A DNA stretch of 64,000 bases, taken from assembly GCA_937995335.1 (NCBI GenBank), contig CALKIH010000053.1, forward strand, positions 62,001 to 126,000, in the 5' to 3' direction. Each line of letters starts with the position of its first letter. The stretch's first letter is position 1. The notes under the pieces are model-generated. The model saw only the letters and a program-made list of their open reading frames with translations. It ran no database searches and was not told where the DNA came from. The DNA is from UBA2357 sp002344625 (GTDB taxonomy: Bacteria; Pseudomonadota; Gammaproteobacteria; Burkholderiales; Rhodocyclaceae). Of this stretch, positions 30,119-40,336 are shown in pieces. The position numbers and the translations under genes were made by a program.

Positions 30119-32356
30119 ATGGAAACCGCCAACGCCATCCCTGCACCTGCTCCCGCCCCCTCGCCGGCCGTCGCCCCCCCCGAAGCCATAGATTGTCCGG
30201 TTAGCGGCGATACGGCAATCGACTTCGCCGGCCTGCGGGCGAAGCTCGAAAACTACCTCAAGGCCGACGATGTCGCTCGCATCGAAGCGGCCTATCATTT
30301 TTCGGCAAGCGCCCACGAAGGGCAGTTCAGAATCAGCGGCGATCCCTATGTGTCCCACCCGTTGGCGGTGGCGGGCATCGTCGCGGACTGGCATCTCGAC
30401 CCGCAGGCATTGATCGCCGCGCTCCTCCATGACGTCATGGAGGACACCCACATCTCGAAACAGGAAATCGCCGAGCGCTTCGGCAAGACCGCGGCCGAGC
30501 TGGTCGATGGGTTGTCCAAGCTCGACAAGATGGAGTTCCGCTCGCAGGAAGAAGCTCAGGCCGAGAATTTCCGCAAGATGTTGCTCGCGATGGCGAGCGA
30601 CCTGCGGGTGATTCTGATCAAGCTGGCCGACCGGCTGCACAACATGCGCACCCTCGAATGCGTGCGCCCGGCCAAGCGTCGCCGCATCGCCAACGAAACC
30701 CTCGAGATCTACGCGCCGATCGCCAACCGCCTGGGGTTGAACACGCTGTTTCGCGAGCTGCAGGAGCTTTCGTTCGAGCACAAATACCCGATGCGCTATC
30801 GCGCATTGTCGAAAGCAATCAAGGCTGCGCGCGGCAACCGCCGCGAAGTCATCGGCAAGGTGCTCAAGAGCGTCGACGAGCGCCTGCCGCAGTGGAGCAT
30901 CGCCGCCGACGTGCAGGGTCGCGAAAAGCACTTGTTCTCGATCTATCGCAAGATGGTCGAAAAGCGCCTGAGCTTCTCGCAGGTGCTCGATATCTACGGC
31001 CTGCGGGTGATCGTGCACGATGTGCCGACCTGTTATCTGGCCATCGGTGCGCTGCATTCGATGTACAAACCGGTGCCGGGCAAGTTCAAGGATTACATCG
31101 CGCTACCCAAGGCCAACGGCTACCAGTCGCTGCACACCACGCTGATCGGGCCATTCGGCACGCCGGTCGAGATCCAGGTGCGCACCGCCGAAATGCACCA
31201 CATCGCCGAAAGCGGCGTAGCGTCGCACTGGCTGTACAAGGACGACGAAAAGACCCTTACCGAACTGCAGCAAAAAACCCACTCGTGGCTGCAGTCGCTG
31301 CTCGAGCTGCAATCGACTTCGGGCGAGGCCACCGAGTTTCTCGAACATGTGAAGGTCGACCTGTTTCCGAGCGAAGTCTATGTATTCACGCCGCAAGGAC
31401 GGATCCTGTCGCTGCCCAAGGGCTCGACGCCGGTCGATTTTGCCTACGCGGTACATACCGACATCGGTAACCGCTGCGTGGCCTGCCGGGTCAATAACGA
31501 CTTGATGCCGCTGCGCACCGAACTGCGCAATGGCGATCAGGTCGAGATCATCACCGCCGCGCATGCCAATCCCAACCCGGCGTGGCTGTCGTATGTGCGT
31601 ACCGGAAAGGCGCGCGCGCAGATTCGCCACTTCCTGAAGGGAGCCCAGCACGAAGAATCGGTGACGCTGGGCGAGCGCCTACTCAACCAGGCCCTGCGCG
31701 TGTATGGGCTCACGCTGGGCCAGATCAGCACCTTTGCGTGGGACCGCTTCCTGCGCGACCGCGGCGTCAAGAGCAAGAAGGAGATTCTTTCGGACATCGG
31801 CTTGGGTAGCCGCCTGCCGGCAATCGTCGCGCGGCGCCTGTCACACGCGCAGGACCAGGAGTCCGGCCGGCCAGACGTCGTCAAACCCAAGCCGGCGTCG
31901 GCGATCCTGATCTCGGGCAGCGAAGGCATTGCGGTGCAACTCGCAACGTGTTGTCAGCCGATTCCGGGCGACCCGATCATCGGCTTGATCCGCAAGGGCA
32001 AGGGACTGGAAGTGCACCGCCACGACTGCACCGCCATCGCCAAGCTGCGCGGCGACCGTGGTCGATGGGTGGACGTCGAGTGGGAACACAGCCAGGGCCG
32101 CATGTTCGACGTGACGATGCGGGTGCTCACCAAGGAAGCGCGCGGCGTGCTCGCACGCGTGGCGAGCGCGATCTCGGACGCCGACTGCAACATCCAGAAC
32201 GTGACCATGGACCAGGAACAAGGCATCTACACCGCGCTCAATCTCACGGTGCAGGTACGCGACCGGATGCATCTCGCGATGGTGATGCGGGCGGTGCGGC
32301 GGGTACCTGAAGTGTTGCGCATCGGCCGCCTCAAGAGCGACGGCCGGGTGGGGTGA
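30119..32356 (+). CDS. spoT: Bifunctional (p)ppGpp synthetase/hydrolase
   Basis: 745 residues. An HD hydrolase domain is intact (SHPLAVAGI, LLHDVMEDT with His104-Asp105), the synthetase domain has GREKHLFSIYRKM, KFKDYIALPKANGYQSLHT and VEIQVRTAEMHHIAE, then TGS (VYVFTPQGRILSLPKG), a zinc-finger-like region with TCCQPIPGDPI, and a C-terminal ACT domain. KFKD corresponds to the positively charged RxKD motif of bifunctional SpoT/Rel enzymes, not the acidic form of RelA. The first ~35 residues are an Ala/Pro-rich extension. GGAGGG precedes the ATG. It controls the stringent response. Confidence 0.95.
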   Translation: METANAIPAPAPAPSPAVAPPEAIDCPVSGDTAIDFAGLRAKLENYLKADDVARIEAAYHFSASAHEGQFRISGDPYVSHPLAVAGIVADWHLDPQALIAALLHDVMEDTHISKQEIAERFGKTAAELVDGLSKLDKMEFRSQEEAQAENFRKMLLAMASDLRVILIKLADRLHNMRTLECVRPAKRRRIANETLEIYAPIANRLGLNTLFRELQELSFEHKYPMRYRALSKAIKAARGNRREVIGKVLKSVDERLPQWSIAADVQGREKHLFSIYRKMVEKRLSFSQVLDIYGLRVIVHDVPTCYLAIGALHSMYKPVPGKFKDYIALPKANGYQSLHTTLIGPFGTPVEIQVRTAEMHHIAESGVASHWLYKDDEKTLTELQQKTHSWLQSLLELQSTSGEATEFLEHVKVDLFPSEVYVFTPQGRILSLPKGSTPVDFAYAVHTDIGNRCVACRVNNDLMPLRTELRNGDQVEIITAAHANPNPAWLSYVRTGKARAQIRHFLKGAQHEESVTLGERLLNQALRVYGLTLGQISTFAWDRFLRDRGVKSKKEILSDIGLGSRLPAIVARRLSHAQDQESGRPDVVKPKPASAILISGSEGIAVQLATCCQPIPGDPIIGLIRKGKGLEVHRHDCTAIAKLRGDRGRWVDVEWEHSQGRMFDVTMRVLTKEARGVLARVASAISDADCNIQNVTMDQEQGIYTALNLTVQVRDRMHLAMVMRAVRRVPEVLRIGRLKSDGRVG

Positions 32357-32374
32357 CGCCAGCCGCCGCCGCGC

Positions 32375-32638
32375 TCAGTCGGCCTCGGGGGTGGTGCGCA
32401 AGGCCTTGAACACAGTTTCGGCCTGCTTGTCGGTCGCGTAGGCGAGGTGCAGGAGGATCTGTACCGGCATCGGGATATTCCGCCCCGATTCGAATCTCGA
32501 TCCACCCGATTGTGTCACTTTGACATGACTCCAGAATTGCGACTGGTTCAGACCGAGTTTCTTCCGAAAGACTTTGACATCCTCTCCCGACTTGAAGCGA
32601 AGAGTCGGCAATTTGGCTTTCGTTTGTCTGATGGTCAT
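32375..32638 (-). CDS. Small XRE-family helix-turn-helix protein
   Basis: 87 residues from ATG 32638 with AAGG upstream; the frame can be extended to 32707 but with no better start. The HTH is LRFKSGEDVKVFRKKLGLNQ then SQFWSHVKVTQSGGSRFESG, followed by a helical tail. Probably a DNA-binding regulator. No toxin or phage gene is adjacent, so a toxin-antitoxin role is not supported. Regulatory target unknown. Confidence 0.75.
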   Translation of the reverse strand: MTIRQTKAKLPTLRFKSGEDVKVFRKKLGLNQSQFWSHVKVTQSGGSRFESGRNIPMPVQILLHLAYATDKQAETVFKALRTTPEAD

Positions 32639-32820
32639 GGACTTACCTTGGCAAGAATTGGGGTGAACAGCCATTTTGATGCATGTCTGATCGTATACCG
32701 TAGTCAAAATTCACTCAAGCCAAGCAGGGTCGAGCCACGAAACACCCGGTATCCGGCATGCATTCTGGCCCCGATTGTAACCGGTGGGCGCGTACCCGTG
32801 CGGCGCCGAAACACTTCGAT

Positions 32821-35800
32821 TCAGCTCGGCGATTCGGCTCGATACCATGGCGCGCTGGCGGCCATGAGGTCCGCGACCTGTTGCCCGAGCGCGACCAGTG
32901 CGGCCTCCACGCCGGGGGCCCCGCGATCGATGGCCTCTTCCGCCGCCCTGGCGGCGGCCATGATTTCCAGCGCACACAAGAAACCAGCGTTGCTGGCCAG
33001 GGTGTGCATGCGCCGTGCGGCCGACGCGTGGTCGCCCGCATCGAGTTCGCGCCGGGCGAGCTCGACGGCATTGCCGTTATCCTCGGCAAACATCTGCAGC
33101 AGGCTGATGAACATCGAACGATCCTTGCCCAGGCGCTGTTCGGCGCGCGTACGATCGATACCCGGAATTTCGGGAAAAGACGCGGTACCGTCTTCCGTCG
33201 CCGCATCCGGCCGCACCGGCACCACGGAAGCCCCCACCCGCGGCTTGACCCATCTTGCGAGCAACGTCGCCATTTGCTCGAGATCCATCGGTTTGGCCAG
33301 AACGTCGTTCGCCCCGGCGGCGCGCGCCGCCGCCTGCTGATCATCACGCACCCCGGCGGTGAAGGCGATGATGGGCAAGGACTCCAGACCCAGCTCCGCG
33401 CGAATCACCCGCATGGCGCTCAAGCCATCCATGACCGGCATCTGGATGTCCATCAACACCGCGTCGAAACCGTCGGCACGAGTCTGCAGCAGCTGCACGG
33501 CCTGCTGCCCGTCCGCCGCCAGCGTGGCGGTCGCGCCCTCAAGGCGCAGGGCGCGCTCGACCAAGTCGCGATTCATCGCGCTGTCGTCCACGACCAGCAG
33601 ATGCGCGCCCTCGAGGCGAGGGCCCGCTGCGACCCGAACGGGCCGTTCGTGCGCGAGCTTCCGCACCGCGTCCGCCCCCACCCGCTGCAGCGGAAGTTCG
33701 AACCAGAAGGTGCTGCCGTGGCCGAGCCGGCTTTCGACACCGATCTCGCCACCCATCAGTTCCACCAGGCGTTTGCAGATCGACAAACCCAGCCCGGTGC
33801 CGCCAAAGCGGCGGGCCGTGCCCGCATCGGCCTGTGCGAACGGTGCGAACAGCCGCGGGAGCGTCTCGGGTGCGATGCCGATGCCGCTGTCACGCACATC
33901 GAATCGCAGCCGCAGCGACTTCGCCCCGATGTCGCGCGCCTCGACCAGCACGGCCACGGCCCCCGTCGCGGTGAATTTGATGGCGTTCCCGGTCAGATTG
34001 AACAGCACCTGCTCCACCCTCAGCCCGTCGCCCAGCAGGGGCTCCGCCGGCACCGACGGTGCATCCACCTGCAGTAGCAAGCCCTTGGCACGCGCGGCCT
34101 GCCCCATCAGGCTATCGACGTTGGCGAGCAACACCGCAAGGTCGAAGGGGCGCGGCTCGATGCGTAGCTGCCCTGCCTCGATCTTGGACAAATCGAGCAC
34201 GTCGTTGAGGATGGACAGCAGCGACTGCCCGGCGCCACGAATGCGCTCGACCATGTCGCGCTGGTTGCGGGCGAGCGGCTCGCGCTCGAGCACCTGGGCG
34301 AGACCAAGCACGGCGTTCATCGGCGTGCGGATCTCGTGGCTCATGTGCGCCAGGAACTCGCTCTTGGCCGCGTTGGCAGCTTCGGCAGCGGCCGACGCCC
34401 GCTCCAGCTCGCGCTCGTGGCGCCGACGCTCGCTGATGTCGCGGGTGACGCCGAGGATCTCGACGAGGCTGCCGTCGGTACTCAAAAGCGGACTCGCCGT
34501 GACCTCGGCCCACACCGTCGAACCGTCCTTGCAGCGATGTTCCAGCTCACCCCGGAAAGCTTCGAGCAGACGGCCAGCGGCCAGGCTGGCGCGCAAGCAC
34601 TCGAGATACGCGTTCACGACGCGCAGCGAATCCGGCGTCAGCACCTGTTCCAGGGTTTGCTGCTTCGCTTCGTCGGCGGTGAAGCCGCGCAGCTTCTCGA
34701 CCGAAGGGCTGACATAGGAATAGCGGCCATCGAGATCCATCGTCAGGATGACGTCGATGGCATTGTCGCCGAGCAAGCGGTGACGCGCCTCGCTCAGGCG
34801 CAGGGACTCTTCGGTCTGCATGCGCGCAGTGATGTCCTCGACGATGAACAGATAGCGCGGCGCCGCCTCGTGATCGACCTGTACCGGCGCGCAGGTGAGG
34901 CTCGCCCACACGATCGCGCCGTCCGGACGCAGGTAGCGCTTGTTCAGGCGGTATCCGGAGATTTCACCCGCGCGCAGGCGTCCGATCTGGTCGAGGCTTT
35001 CAGGCACGTCGTCGGGGTGGGTGATGCTGACGGGATCGAGCCCGGCCAGCGCCTGCACGGATCGGCCCACGATCTGCGCAAAGCGCAGATTGACCTCGTC
35101 GAACCGGCCGCTGCGCGAATCGACCAGTGCAACCCCGAGCGGCGCCCGCTCGAAGACGACCCGGAAGCGCGCCTCGGCGGCGCGCTGCGCCTGCAGCGCG
35201 GCCAGTTCCTGGCGCTGCTGCGCGCGCCGCCACAAGAGATACGCCGCCGCGTGGATCAGCAACAGGCCCAGCCCCATGACCAACGCGGTCACCCACGCAA
35301 CGGTGCGAATCCCGGCATAGGCTTCGCGTTCGTCGATCTCGGCCAGCATGAGCCACGGCGTGCCGGCGACGGCGGCGGCATAGGCCAGCACTGGCACGCC
35401 GCGATAGTCACGGCCACCGGCGAGAATCCCCAGCTCGCCCTGCACGGCACGGGCGGCGGGCAGGTCCGGCGTGCCGAGGGGCCGGATCAGCGTCAGCGCC
35501 GCATCCTGCTGGTGGCGCAGTGGCGTCAGAAAGCGTACGCCTTCGTCATCGCGCCGGACGAGATAGGTTTCCGCGGTGCGGGTCGGCACCGGCCAGGATT
35601 CGACCAGCGGGTCGAGCACCCGGTCGGCCCGCCAGGCGAGATACACCACGCCCAGCGGCCCATCCTTCGGGCCGATGGGCGCGACGATGCCGTAATGCCC
35701 CCCGCTCCCGGCGCTGCGATGCAGGTCGACAAGCTCGATACGCGGGCGTGCCAGAACATCGCCGATCAGGCTGGCATGGCCACCCGGACCGACTTCGCCC

Positions 35801-36216
35801 AAGCTGAACACGGGCTGACCCCCGGCGTCGAATACGGCCAATCCGTCCCAGCCGCGCCTGCGCGCCACATCGCCGAGATGGTCGTACATCCGCGCCACGA
35901 TCGCGTCATCATGCCGGCCGCCGGCGAGCCACTCGCTGAACAATACCGCCAGCCTCGAATCGGCCGAAAAATACGATTCGGCATCGATCCGCGTTTCGGC
36001 GAGGTGGTTTTCGATCTGCTGACGCTTCTGCTCGGCGATGACCACAAGCGTGCGCTGGGTCTCGCGGCGGATCTCCCCGCTCAGGTAGCGATAGCCGACG
36101 GCGCCGATCAGGCCCATCAGCAACGATATCAGCACGAGCGGCAGCACGAATCGCAACCATAAGGAGCGGGCGCCATCCGCTGGCCCGGCGAGAGAGGATG
36201 CGGAAACAGGATTCAT
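32821..36216 (-). CDS. Hybrid sensor kinase (Cache-PAS-PAS-HisKA-HATPase-REC-Hpt)
   Basis: 1131 residues from ATG 36216; a start at 36309 would add an unusual Arg/Pro-rich leader. A transmembrane helix (19-45), a periplasmic Cache-type sensor (about 50-290), a second helix near 300-320, two PAS domains, HisKA (MSHEIRTPMN, His627), HATPase_c (NLTGNAIKF, DSGIGIAP, GGTGLGLSI), receiver (LLVVDDS, Asp923 in AVLMDIQMP) and a C-terminal Hpt with MHTLASNAGF (His1071). The Hpt motif has ASNA where KGSA or KGAA is usual. This is a full phosphorelay in one chain that needs an external response regulator; none is adjacent. Confidence 0.93.
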   Translation of the reverse strand: MNPVSASSLAGPADGARSLWLRFVLPLVLISLLMGLIGAVGYRYLSGEIRRETQRTLVVIAEQKRQQIENHLAETRIDAESYFSADSRLAVLFSEWLAGGRHDDAIVARMYDHLGDVARRRGWDGLAVFDAGGQPVFSLGEVGPGGHASLIGDVLARPRIELVDLHRSAGSGGHYGIVAPIGPKDGPLGVVYLAWRADRVLDPLVESWPVPTRTAETYLVRRDDEGVRFLTPLRHQQDAALTLIRPLGTPDLPAARAVQGELGILAGGRDYRGVPVLAYAAAVAGTPWLMLAEIDEREAYAGIRTVAWVTALVMGLGLLLIHAAAYLLWRRAQQRQELAALQAQRAAEARFRVVFERAPLGVALVDSRSGRFDEVNLRFAQIVGRSVQALAGLDPVSITHPDDVPESLDQIGRLRAGEISGYRLNKRYLRPDGAIVWASLTCAPVQVDHEAAPRYLFIVEDITARMQTEESLRLSEARHRLLGDNAIDVILTMDLDGRYSYVSPSVEKLRGFTADEAKQQTLEQVLTPDSLRVVNAYLECLRASLAAGRLLEAFRGELEHRCKDGSTVWAEVTASPLLSTDGSLVEILGVTRDISERRRHERELERASAAAEAANAAKSEFLAHMSHEIRTPMNAVLGLAQVLEREPLARNQRDMVERIRGAGQSLLSILNDVLDLSKIEAGQLRIEPRPFDLAVLLANVDSLMGQAARAKGLLLQVDAPSVPAEPLLGDGLRVEQVLFNLTGNAIKFTATGAVAVLVEARDIGAKSLRLRFDVRDSGIGIAPETLPRLFAPFAQADAGTARRFGGTGLGLSICKRLVELMGGEIGVESRLGHGSTFWFELPLQRVGADAVRKLAHERPVRVAAGPRLEGAHLLVVDDSAMNRDLVERALRLEGATATLAADGQQAVQLLQTRADGFDAVLMDIQMPVMDGLSAMRVIRAELGLESLPIIAFTAGVRDDQQAAARAAGANDVLAKPMDLEQMATLLARWVKPRVGASVVPVRPDAATEDGTASFPEIPGIDRTRAEQRLGKDRSMFISLLQMFAEDNGNAVELARRELDAGDHASAARRMHTLASNAGFLCALEIMAAARAAEEAIDRGAPGVEAALVALGQQVADLMAASAPWYRAESPS

Positions 36217-36501
36217 GCTTGCGTGGCGGCCCGGTGCTCCGGCCGGACGAGGCATTCGACCGGGAGCGAACGCGAACGATACCTTGGCTACATCGACCCG
36301 CGTGGACACGCGCAGACCGGTCGAACGACGAATATTATTGCCCGATTATGCACCAACGCGGTGCTTCTGCCCACCAGCCGCCACATGCCAGTCGCTCATG
36401 ACGATTCCGAAGGGCTGGAAAAGCGCATTGGTCGCCCCCTCGCCAGCGCACCGGACCGTTTTTTCGGCCGGCCTTGCCGCAAGACGAGGGGGTGATCCCG
36501 C

Positions 36502-37710
36502 TTACTTCATTTCGCCCAGCGACTCGTAGGTGTCGCCGCTGACCTTGAAGAACGCATAGGTCCCCGGAACGTCACCGTTCTTGTCGAATTCGTGGTCGCC
36601 GGCCGCGCCCTTGTAGTCGATGTCCTTGCCCTCGGCGATCAACTGCTTGGCCTTGGCCCATTCACCGACCATAATCGGCTCACCCGGCGCGGACGATACC
36701 GCGCGCAGCGATTCAGCCAGCTTGGTCTTGTCGCCACCGGCTTTCTCGATTGCCAGCGCCATCAGGAAAGCGGCATCGTAAGACGTGGTGGTGAAGATCG
36801 CGTCGGGGCTCTGCCCGGCCGCCGCGAATGCCTTGCCGAAGGACTCGAGCGAGGTCGAGGCCTCGCCGACCGGGGCGGAGGCGAAGAAGGTCGTCAGGTT
36901 CTCGGCACCCAGTTCGCGGATCACCGCATCGGACTTCATGCCGTCGGCACCGACGAAGTTCTTGAAGAAATTGTTCTCGAGCGCCTGGCGCATGATCACC
37001 AGGCCGGTGCCGTCGCCATAATCGAAGATGACCAGGGTATCGGCCCCCGCCTTGGCCAGTTCGGCCAGGTCCGAACGGTACGAAGCCTTGCCCGCTTCAT
37101 GGCCGGAATAACCGGCAATCGTGCCGCCATTGCTCTCGAACTCGGCCTTGAACGCTTCGGCCAGACCCTTGCCGTAGTCGTTGTTGAGAAAGGCCACCGC
37201 CACCTTGCTCGTGCCGCGCGCCTTGAGCGTGCGGGCCAGCGCACGGCCCTGGTAGTCGTCGGACGGCACGGTGCGGAACACCAGGTCCTTGTCGTTGATG
37301 GTGGTGATCTGCGGCGAAGTGCCCGACGGCGTGATCAGGAGCACCCCGGCAGGCACGGCGACCGAGTTGGCGGCCGCGAGCACCGCACCCGAGCAGGCCG
37401 GCCCGACCAAGCCGATCACCCGGTCGATATTGACCGCCTTGGTCGCCGCGTCGGTGGCGTTCTGCGGGTTGCAGCCGCAGTCGCCGACCACGACCTCGAG
37501 CTTACCGCCATTGCCGATACCGCCCTGTTCGTTGACATGCGCGACCGCGAGTTGCGAGGCCGCGAGCATCGGCGGCGCCATCGCGGCAATCGGCCCGGTG
37601 ATGCCACCCAGCAGCCCGATCTTGACGTTTTGCGCCTGCGCGGGCGTTGCCGCGAGCAGGGTCGCACCGAGAATCGAGCCGATCAGTCCTGCAGTGGTTT
37701 TTAGCTTCAC
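36502..37710 (-). CDS. livJ: ABC transporter substrate-binding protein, branched-chain amino acid type
   Basis: 402 residues, periplasmic, Peripla_BP_6 fold. The signal peptide (LKTTAGLIGSILGATLLAATPAQA) precedes NVKIGLLGGITGPIAAMAPPM. GTG 37710 is taken as the start because GGAGG lies seven bases upstream of it; the ATG two codons earlier at 37716 is only one base from GGAGG, too close. A CGC pair (VVGDCGCNPQNA) may form a disulfide. Last gene of the liv cluster. The ligand could be branched-chain amino acids or another small amide or acid. Confidence 0.9.
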   Translation of the reverse strand: MKLKTTAGLIGSILGATLLAATPAQAQNVKIGLLGGITGPIAAMAPPMLAASQLAVAHVNEQGGIGNGGKLEVVVGDCGCNPQNATDAATKAVNIDRVIGLVGPACSGAVLAAANSVAVPAGVLLITPSGTSPQITTINDKDLVFRTVPSDDYQGRALARTLKARGTSKVAVAFLNNDYGKGLAEAFKAEFESNGGTIAGYSGHEAGKASYRSDLAELAKAGADTLVIFDYGDGTGLVIMRQALENNFFKNFVGADGMKSDAVIRELGAENLTTFFASAPVGEASTSLESFGKAFAAAGQSPDAIFTTTSYDAAFLMALAIEKAGGDKTKLAESLRAVSSAPGEPIMVGEWAKAKQLIAEGKDIDYKGAAGDHEFDKNGDVPGTYAFFKVSGDTYESLGEMK

Positions 37711-37795
37711 GTTCATACCTCCAAATTAAAGTACCCGACGGGTACGCGTTGGCCCTGCCACGACTCGCCCGCCCCCGCATCAAACCGGGGGCGTG

Positions 37796-38737
37796 TCATC
37801 GCGCGGTTCTTCTTGTCCGTTCTTCAGGGAGAATGCCCTCGGGTCGGAAGCGCAAGACCAACTGCAGGGTCAGGCCGACCACGAAAATGCGGATGTATTT
37901 TGCCTGAAGCGCCACATCGGTCGGAAGCCGGTCGGTGAGCATTTCGGAAACGGACCAGACGACCCAGATCACGATCGCGCCCAGAATCGCCCCGCGATTG
38001 TTGCCCGAGCCACCCAGGATCAGCATGATCCAGATCAGGAAGGTCGCGATCATCGGATCGATGGCCTCGGGCGTGATCGAGCGGTTGAAATGCACGAACA
38101 ACGCGCCGGCGAGGCCCATCACCGCGGCACCGAACATGAAGGCCTGCAAGCGCCGCGCCTCGATCCGCTTGCCCATCGCGGCGGCGGCGGCCTCGTTGTC
38201 GCGAATCGCGCGCATCATGCGCCCCCACGGCGACTTCAACTGGCGTTCGACCAGGAAATACACGACCGCCACCGCCGCGATCACCAGTCCGAGGTAAGCG
38301 AGTTGCGACGCCACATAGTCGAGTTCGCCGAACGGGCGCGGGATGGCGGTGATGCCGCGCGAACTGCCGGTCAGCCAGTCTTCGGACTTGATCACGAGGC
38401 GGATGATCTCGGCCACCCCGATCGTCGCGATCGCGAGGTAGTCGGAGCGGAAGCGCAGGCACACCTTGCCGATCGGCCAGGCGATCAGGCCGGCGAACAC
38501 GATGGCGCCGGCCCAGCCGACCACGATCGGCAGATCGAAGCCGCCGACCCTGCCGACCACGTGGGGGCTGGTCAGGATCGCCGAAGTATAGGCGCCGACC
38601 GCGAAGAATCCGGCGATACCGGCGTTGAACAGCCCGGTGAGCCCCCACTGGATGTTGAGGCCGAGCGCCAGCAGGGCGTAGATCCCGATCAGGATGCCCA
38701 TGAAGATGGCGTAGTTTGCGAGACCGATGAGTTCCAT
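37796..38737 (-). CDS. livM: Branched-chain amino acid ABC permease LivM
   Basis: 313 residues, multi-pass inner-membrane permease. N-terminal helices with GLNIQWGLTGLFNAGIAGFFAVGAYTSA are typical of LivM, and the coupling region is ESEDW/AIRDNEAAAAAMG-like with GKRIEARRLQAF. It pairs with LivH to form the channel energised by LivG and LivF. It begins one base after the livH stop. Confidence 0.93.
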   Translation of the reverse strand: MELIGLANYAIFMGILIGIYALLALGLNIQWGLTGLFNAGIAGFFAVGAYTSAILTSPHVVGRVGGFDLPIVVGWAGAIVFAGLIAWPIGKVCLRFRSDYLAIATIGVAEIIRLVIKSEDWLTGSSRGITAIPRPFGELDYVASQLAYLGLVIAAVAVVYFLVERQLKSPWGRMMRAIRDNEAAAAAMGKRIEARRLQAFMFGAAVMGLAGALFVHFNRSITPEAIDPMIATFLIWIMLILGGSGNNRGAILGAIVIWVVWSVSEMLTDRLPTDVALQAKYIRIFVVGLTLQLVLRFRPEGILPEERTRRTAR

Positions 38738-38738
38738 G

Positions 38739-39611
38739 TCAGAGCACCTTCCCGTTCAACAGGCCGCGCGGACGCACCAGCAGGATCAGCAGCAGGATCA
38801 CGAAGGCCGTCGCGGCCTTGTACTGCCCCGGCAGGATCAGCACCGAAAGTTCCTCGGCGATGCCGACGATCAGTCCGCCGAGCAGCGCCCCCTCGACCCG
38901 CCCCACGCCACCCAGGATCGCGGCGGCGAACATCGGCAGCAGCAGATGCCAGCCCATCATCGAATTGAGCTCGTTGTTGAGCCCCAGCAGGAAACCCGCC
39001 GCCGCGCACAAGGCCCCGACGATCGCCCAGGTCAGCATCGTGACATGCCGGTTGTCCACCCCCGAGAGGCGCGCCAGATCGGGGTTGTCGGACATCGCGC
39101 GCATCGCCTTGCCCCACTTCGACTTGCGCAGGAAGGTTTCCAGGCCGATCACGATCGCCGCGACCGCCAGCAGGGTGTACAGTTCGCGGTCGCGCAACAG
39201 GATGCCGAAATAGTCGTCAGGCCGCACGATGCCGCGCTGGTAGGTGGTGGAGTCGACGCCCCAGATCACCTGCACCAGCGAGCGCAGCATCAGCGCGACC
39301 CCGAGCGACGCCATCACGGTGAGGATCTTGGGGCGGTCGCGCAGATAATCGTAGAAGGTCTTGTCGAGGCCGATCGCGATCGCCGCGCAGACGATCATCG
39401 CGATCGGAAGCGCGATCCAGGGGCTGACCCCGAACAGGCCGATGGCCGACAGCGCGACGAACGCGCCCATGGTCGCGAGATCGCCGTGGGCGAGATGGGC
39501 GAAGCGCAGGATGCCGAACACCATCGTGATGCCGATGGCGCCGACCGCGTAGATCGAGCCGAGCACGACGCCCGGGACGATGTGGAAGTTGATGAAGTCG
39601 ATAAGCGTCAT
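38739..39611 (-). CDS. livH: Branched-chain amino acid ABC permease LivH
   Basis: 290 residues, multi-pass permease. The motif GSIYAVGAIGITMVFGILRFAHLAHGD is the LivH signature, and the coupling helix region is KWGKAMRAMSDNPDLARLSGVD. It sits between livF and livM in the order G-F-H-M-J, all on the minus strand. Confidence 0.94.
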   Translation of the reverse strand: MTLIDFINFHIVPGVVLGSIYAVGAIGITMVFGILRFAHLAHGDLATMGAFVALSAIGLFGVSPWIALPIAMIVCAAIAIGLDKTFYDYLRDRPKILTVMASLGVALMLRSLVQVIWGVDSTTYQRGIVRPDDYFGILLRDRELYTLLAVAAIVIGLETFLRKSKWGKAMRAMSDNPDLARLSGVDNRHVTMLTWAIVGALCAAAGFLLGLNNELNSMMGWHLLLPMFAAAILGGVGRVEGALLGGLIVGIAEELSVLILPGQYKAATAFVILLLILLVRPRGLLNGKVL

Positions 39612-39628
39612 TTCTTGTTGTTCTCTGT

Positions 39629-40336
39629 TCAGCCGCCAAGAAACATCTGTGCAACCTCGCGGTCGGCAAGCAAGGCCGCGCCGCTGCCCTCGTGGCGATT
39701 CGCGCCGGTTGCGAGCACATAGCCGCGGTCGCAGAACGCGAGCGCCTGCTTCGCGTGCTGCTCGACCAGCATGATCGACACTCCCGAATCCCGCACGTCG
39801 CGCGTGATCGTGAATATTTGCTCCATGTACTTCGGCGAAAGCCCGGCGGTGGGTTCGTCGAGCAGTAGCAGCTTGGGATCGAGCATCAACGCCCGGCCCA
39901 TCGCGACCATCTGCCGCTGCCCGCCGGACAGATCGCCTGCCAGCGCCTTGCGCTTGGCCTTGAGATCGGGAAACAGCGCATACACCCGATCGTAGGCCGC
40001 GCCGAGTTCTCCCTTGCGCAGAAACGCGCCCATCTCGAAGTTCTCGTGCACCGTCATCTCGCGGAACACGTTGTCTACCTGGGGCACGTAGCAGATGCCA
40101 CGCTTCACGATCCGGTTGGGCACCCAGCCGGTGATGTCGTCACCGTCGAACAGGATCTTCCCGCCGCGCACGTTGAGCAGCCCGAACACCGCTTTCATCG
40201 CGGTCGACTTGCCGGCCCCGTTGGGGCCCACGATCACGACGATCTCGCGCGACGCAACGGTGATCGAGACGCCCTGCAGGATGTCGGCATCGCCGTAGCC
40301 ACCCCGCACCGCCTGCATCGACAACAAGGCACTCAT
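39629..40336 (-). CDS. livF: ABC transporter ATP-binding protein LivF
   Basis: 235 residues from ATG 40336, with AAGGAGG five bases upstream. Walker A GPNGAGKST, Q-loop YVPQVDN, signature LSGGQRQM, Walker B LLLLDEPTAG and the H-loop LVEQH. The start overlaps the livG stop by four bases. Confidence 0.95.
   Translation of the reverse strand: MSALLSMQAVRGGYGDADILQGVSITVASREIVVIVGPNGAGKSTAMKAVFGLLNVRGGKILFDGDDITGWVPNRIVKRGICYVPQVDNVFREMTVHENFEMGAFLRKGELGAAYDRVYALFPDLKAKRKALAGDLSGGQRQMVAMGRALMLDPKLLLLDEPTAGLSPKYMEQIFTITRDVRDSGVSIMLVEQHAKQALAFCDRGYVLATGANRHEGSGAALLADREVAQMFLGG

Noticed and set aside
32375..32638. Antitoxin of a toxin-antitoxin pair
   Set aside because: No adjacent small toxin-like gene is visible on either side.
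36440..36501. Intrinsic terminator for the liv operon near the TTTTTT run
   Set aside because: The T run is on the plus strand and no matching hairpin with a T tract exists on the transcribed minus strand.
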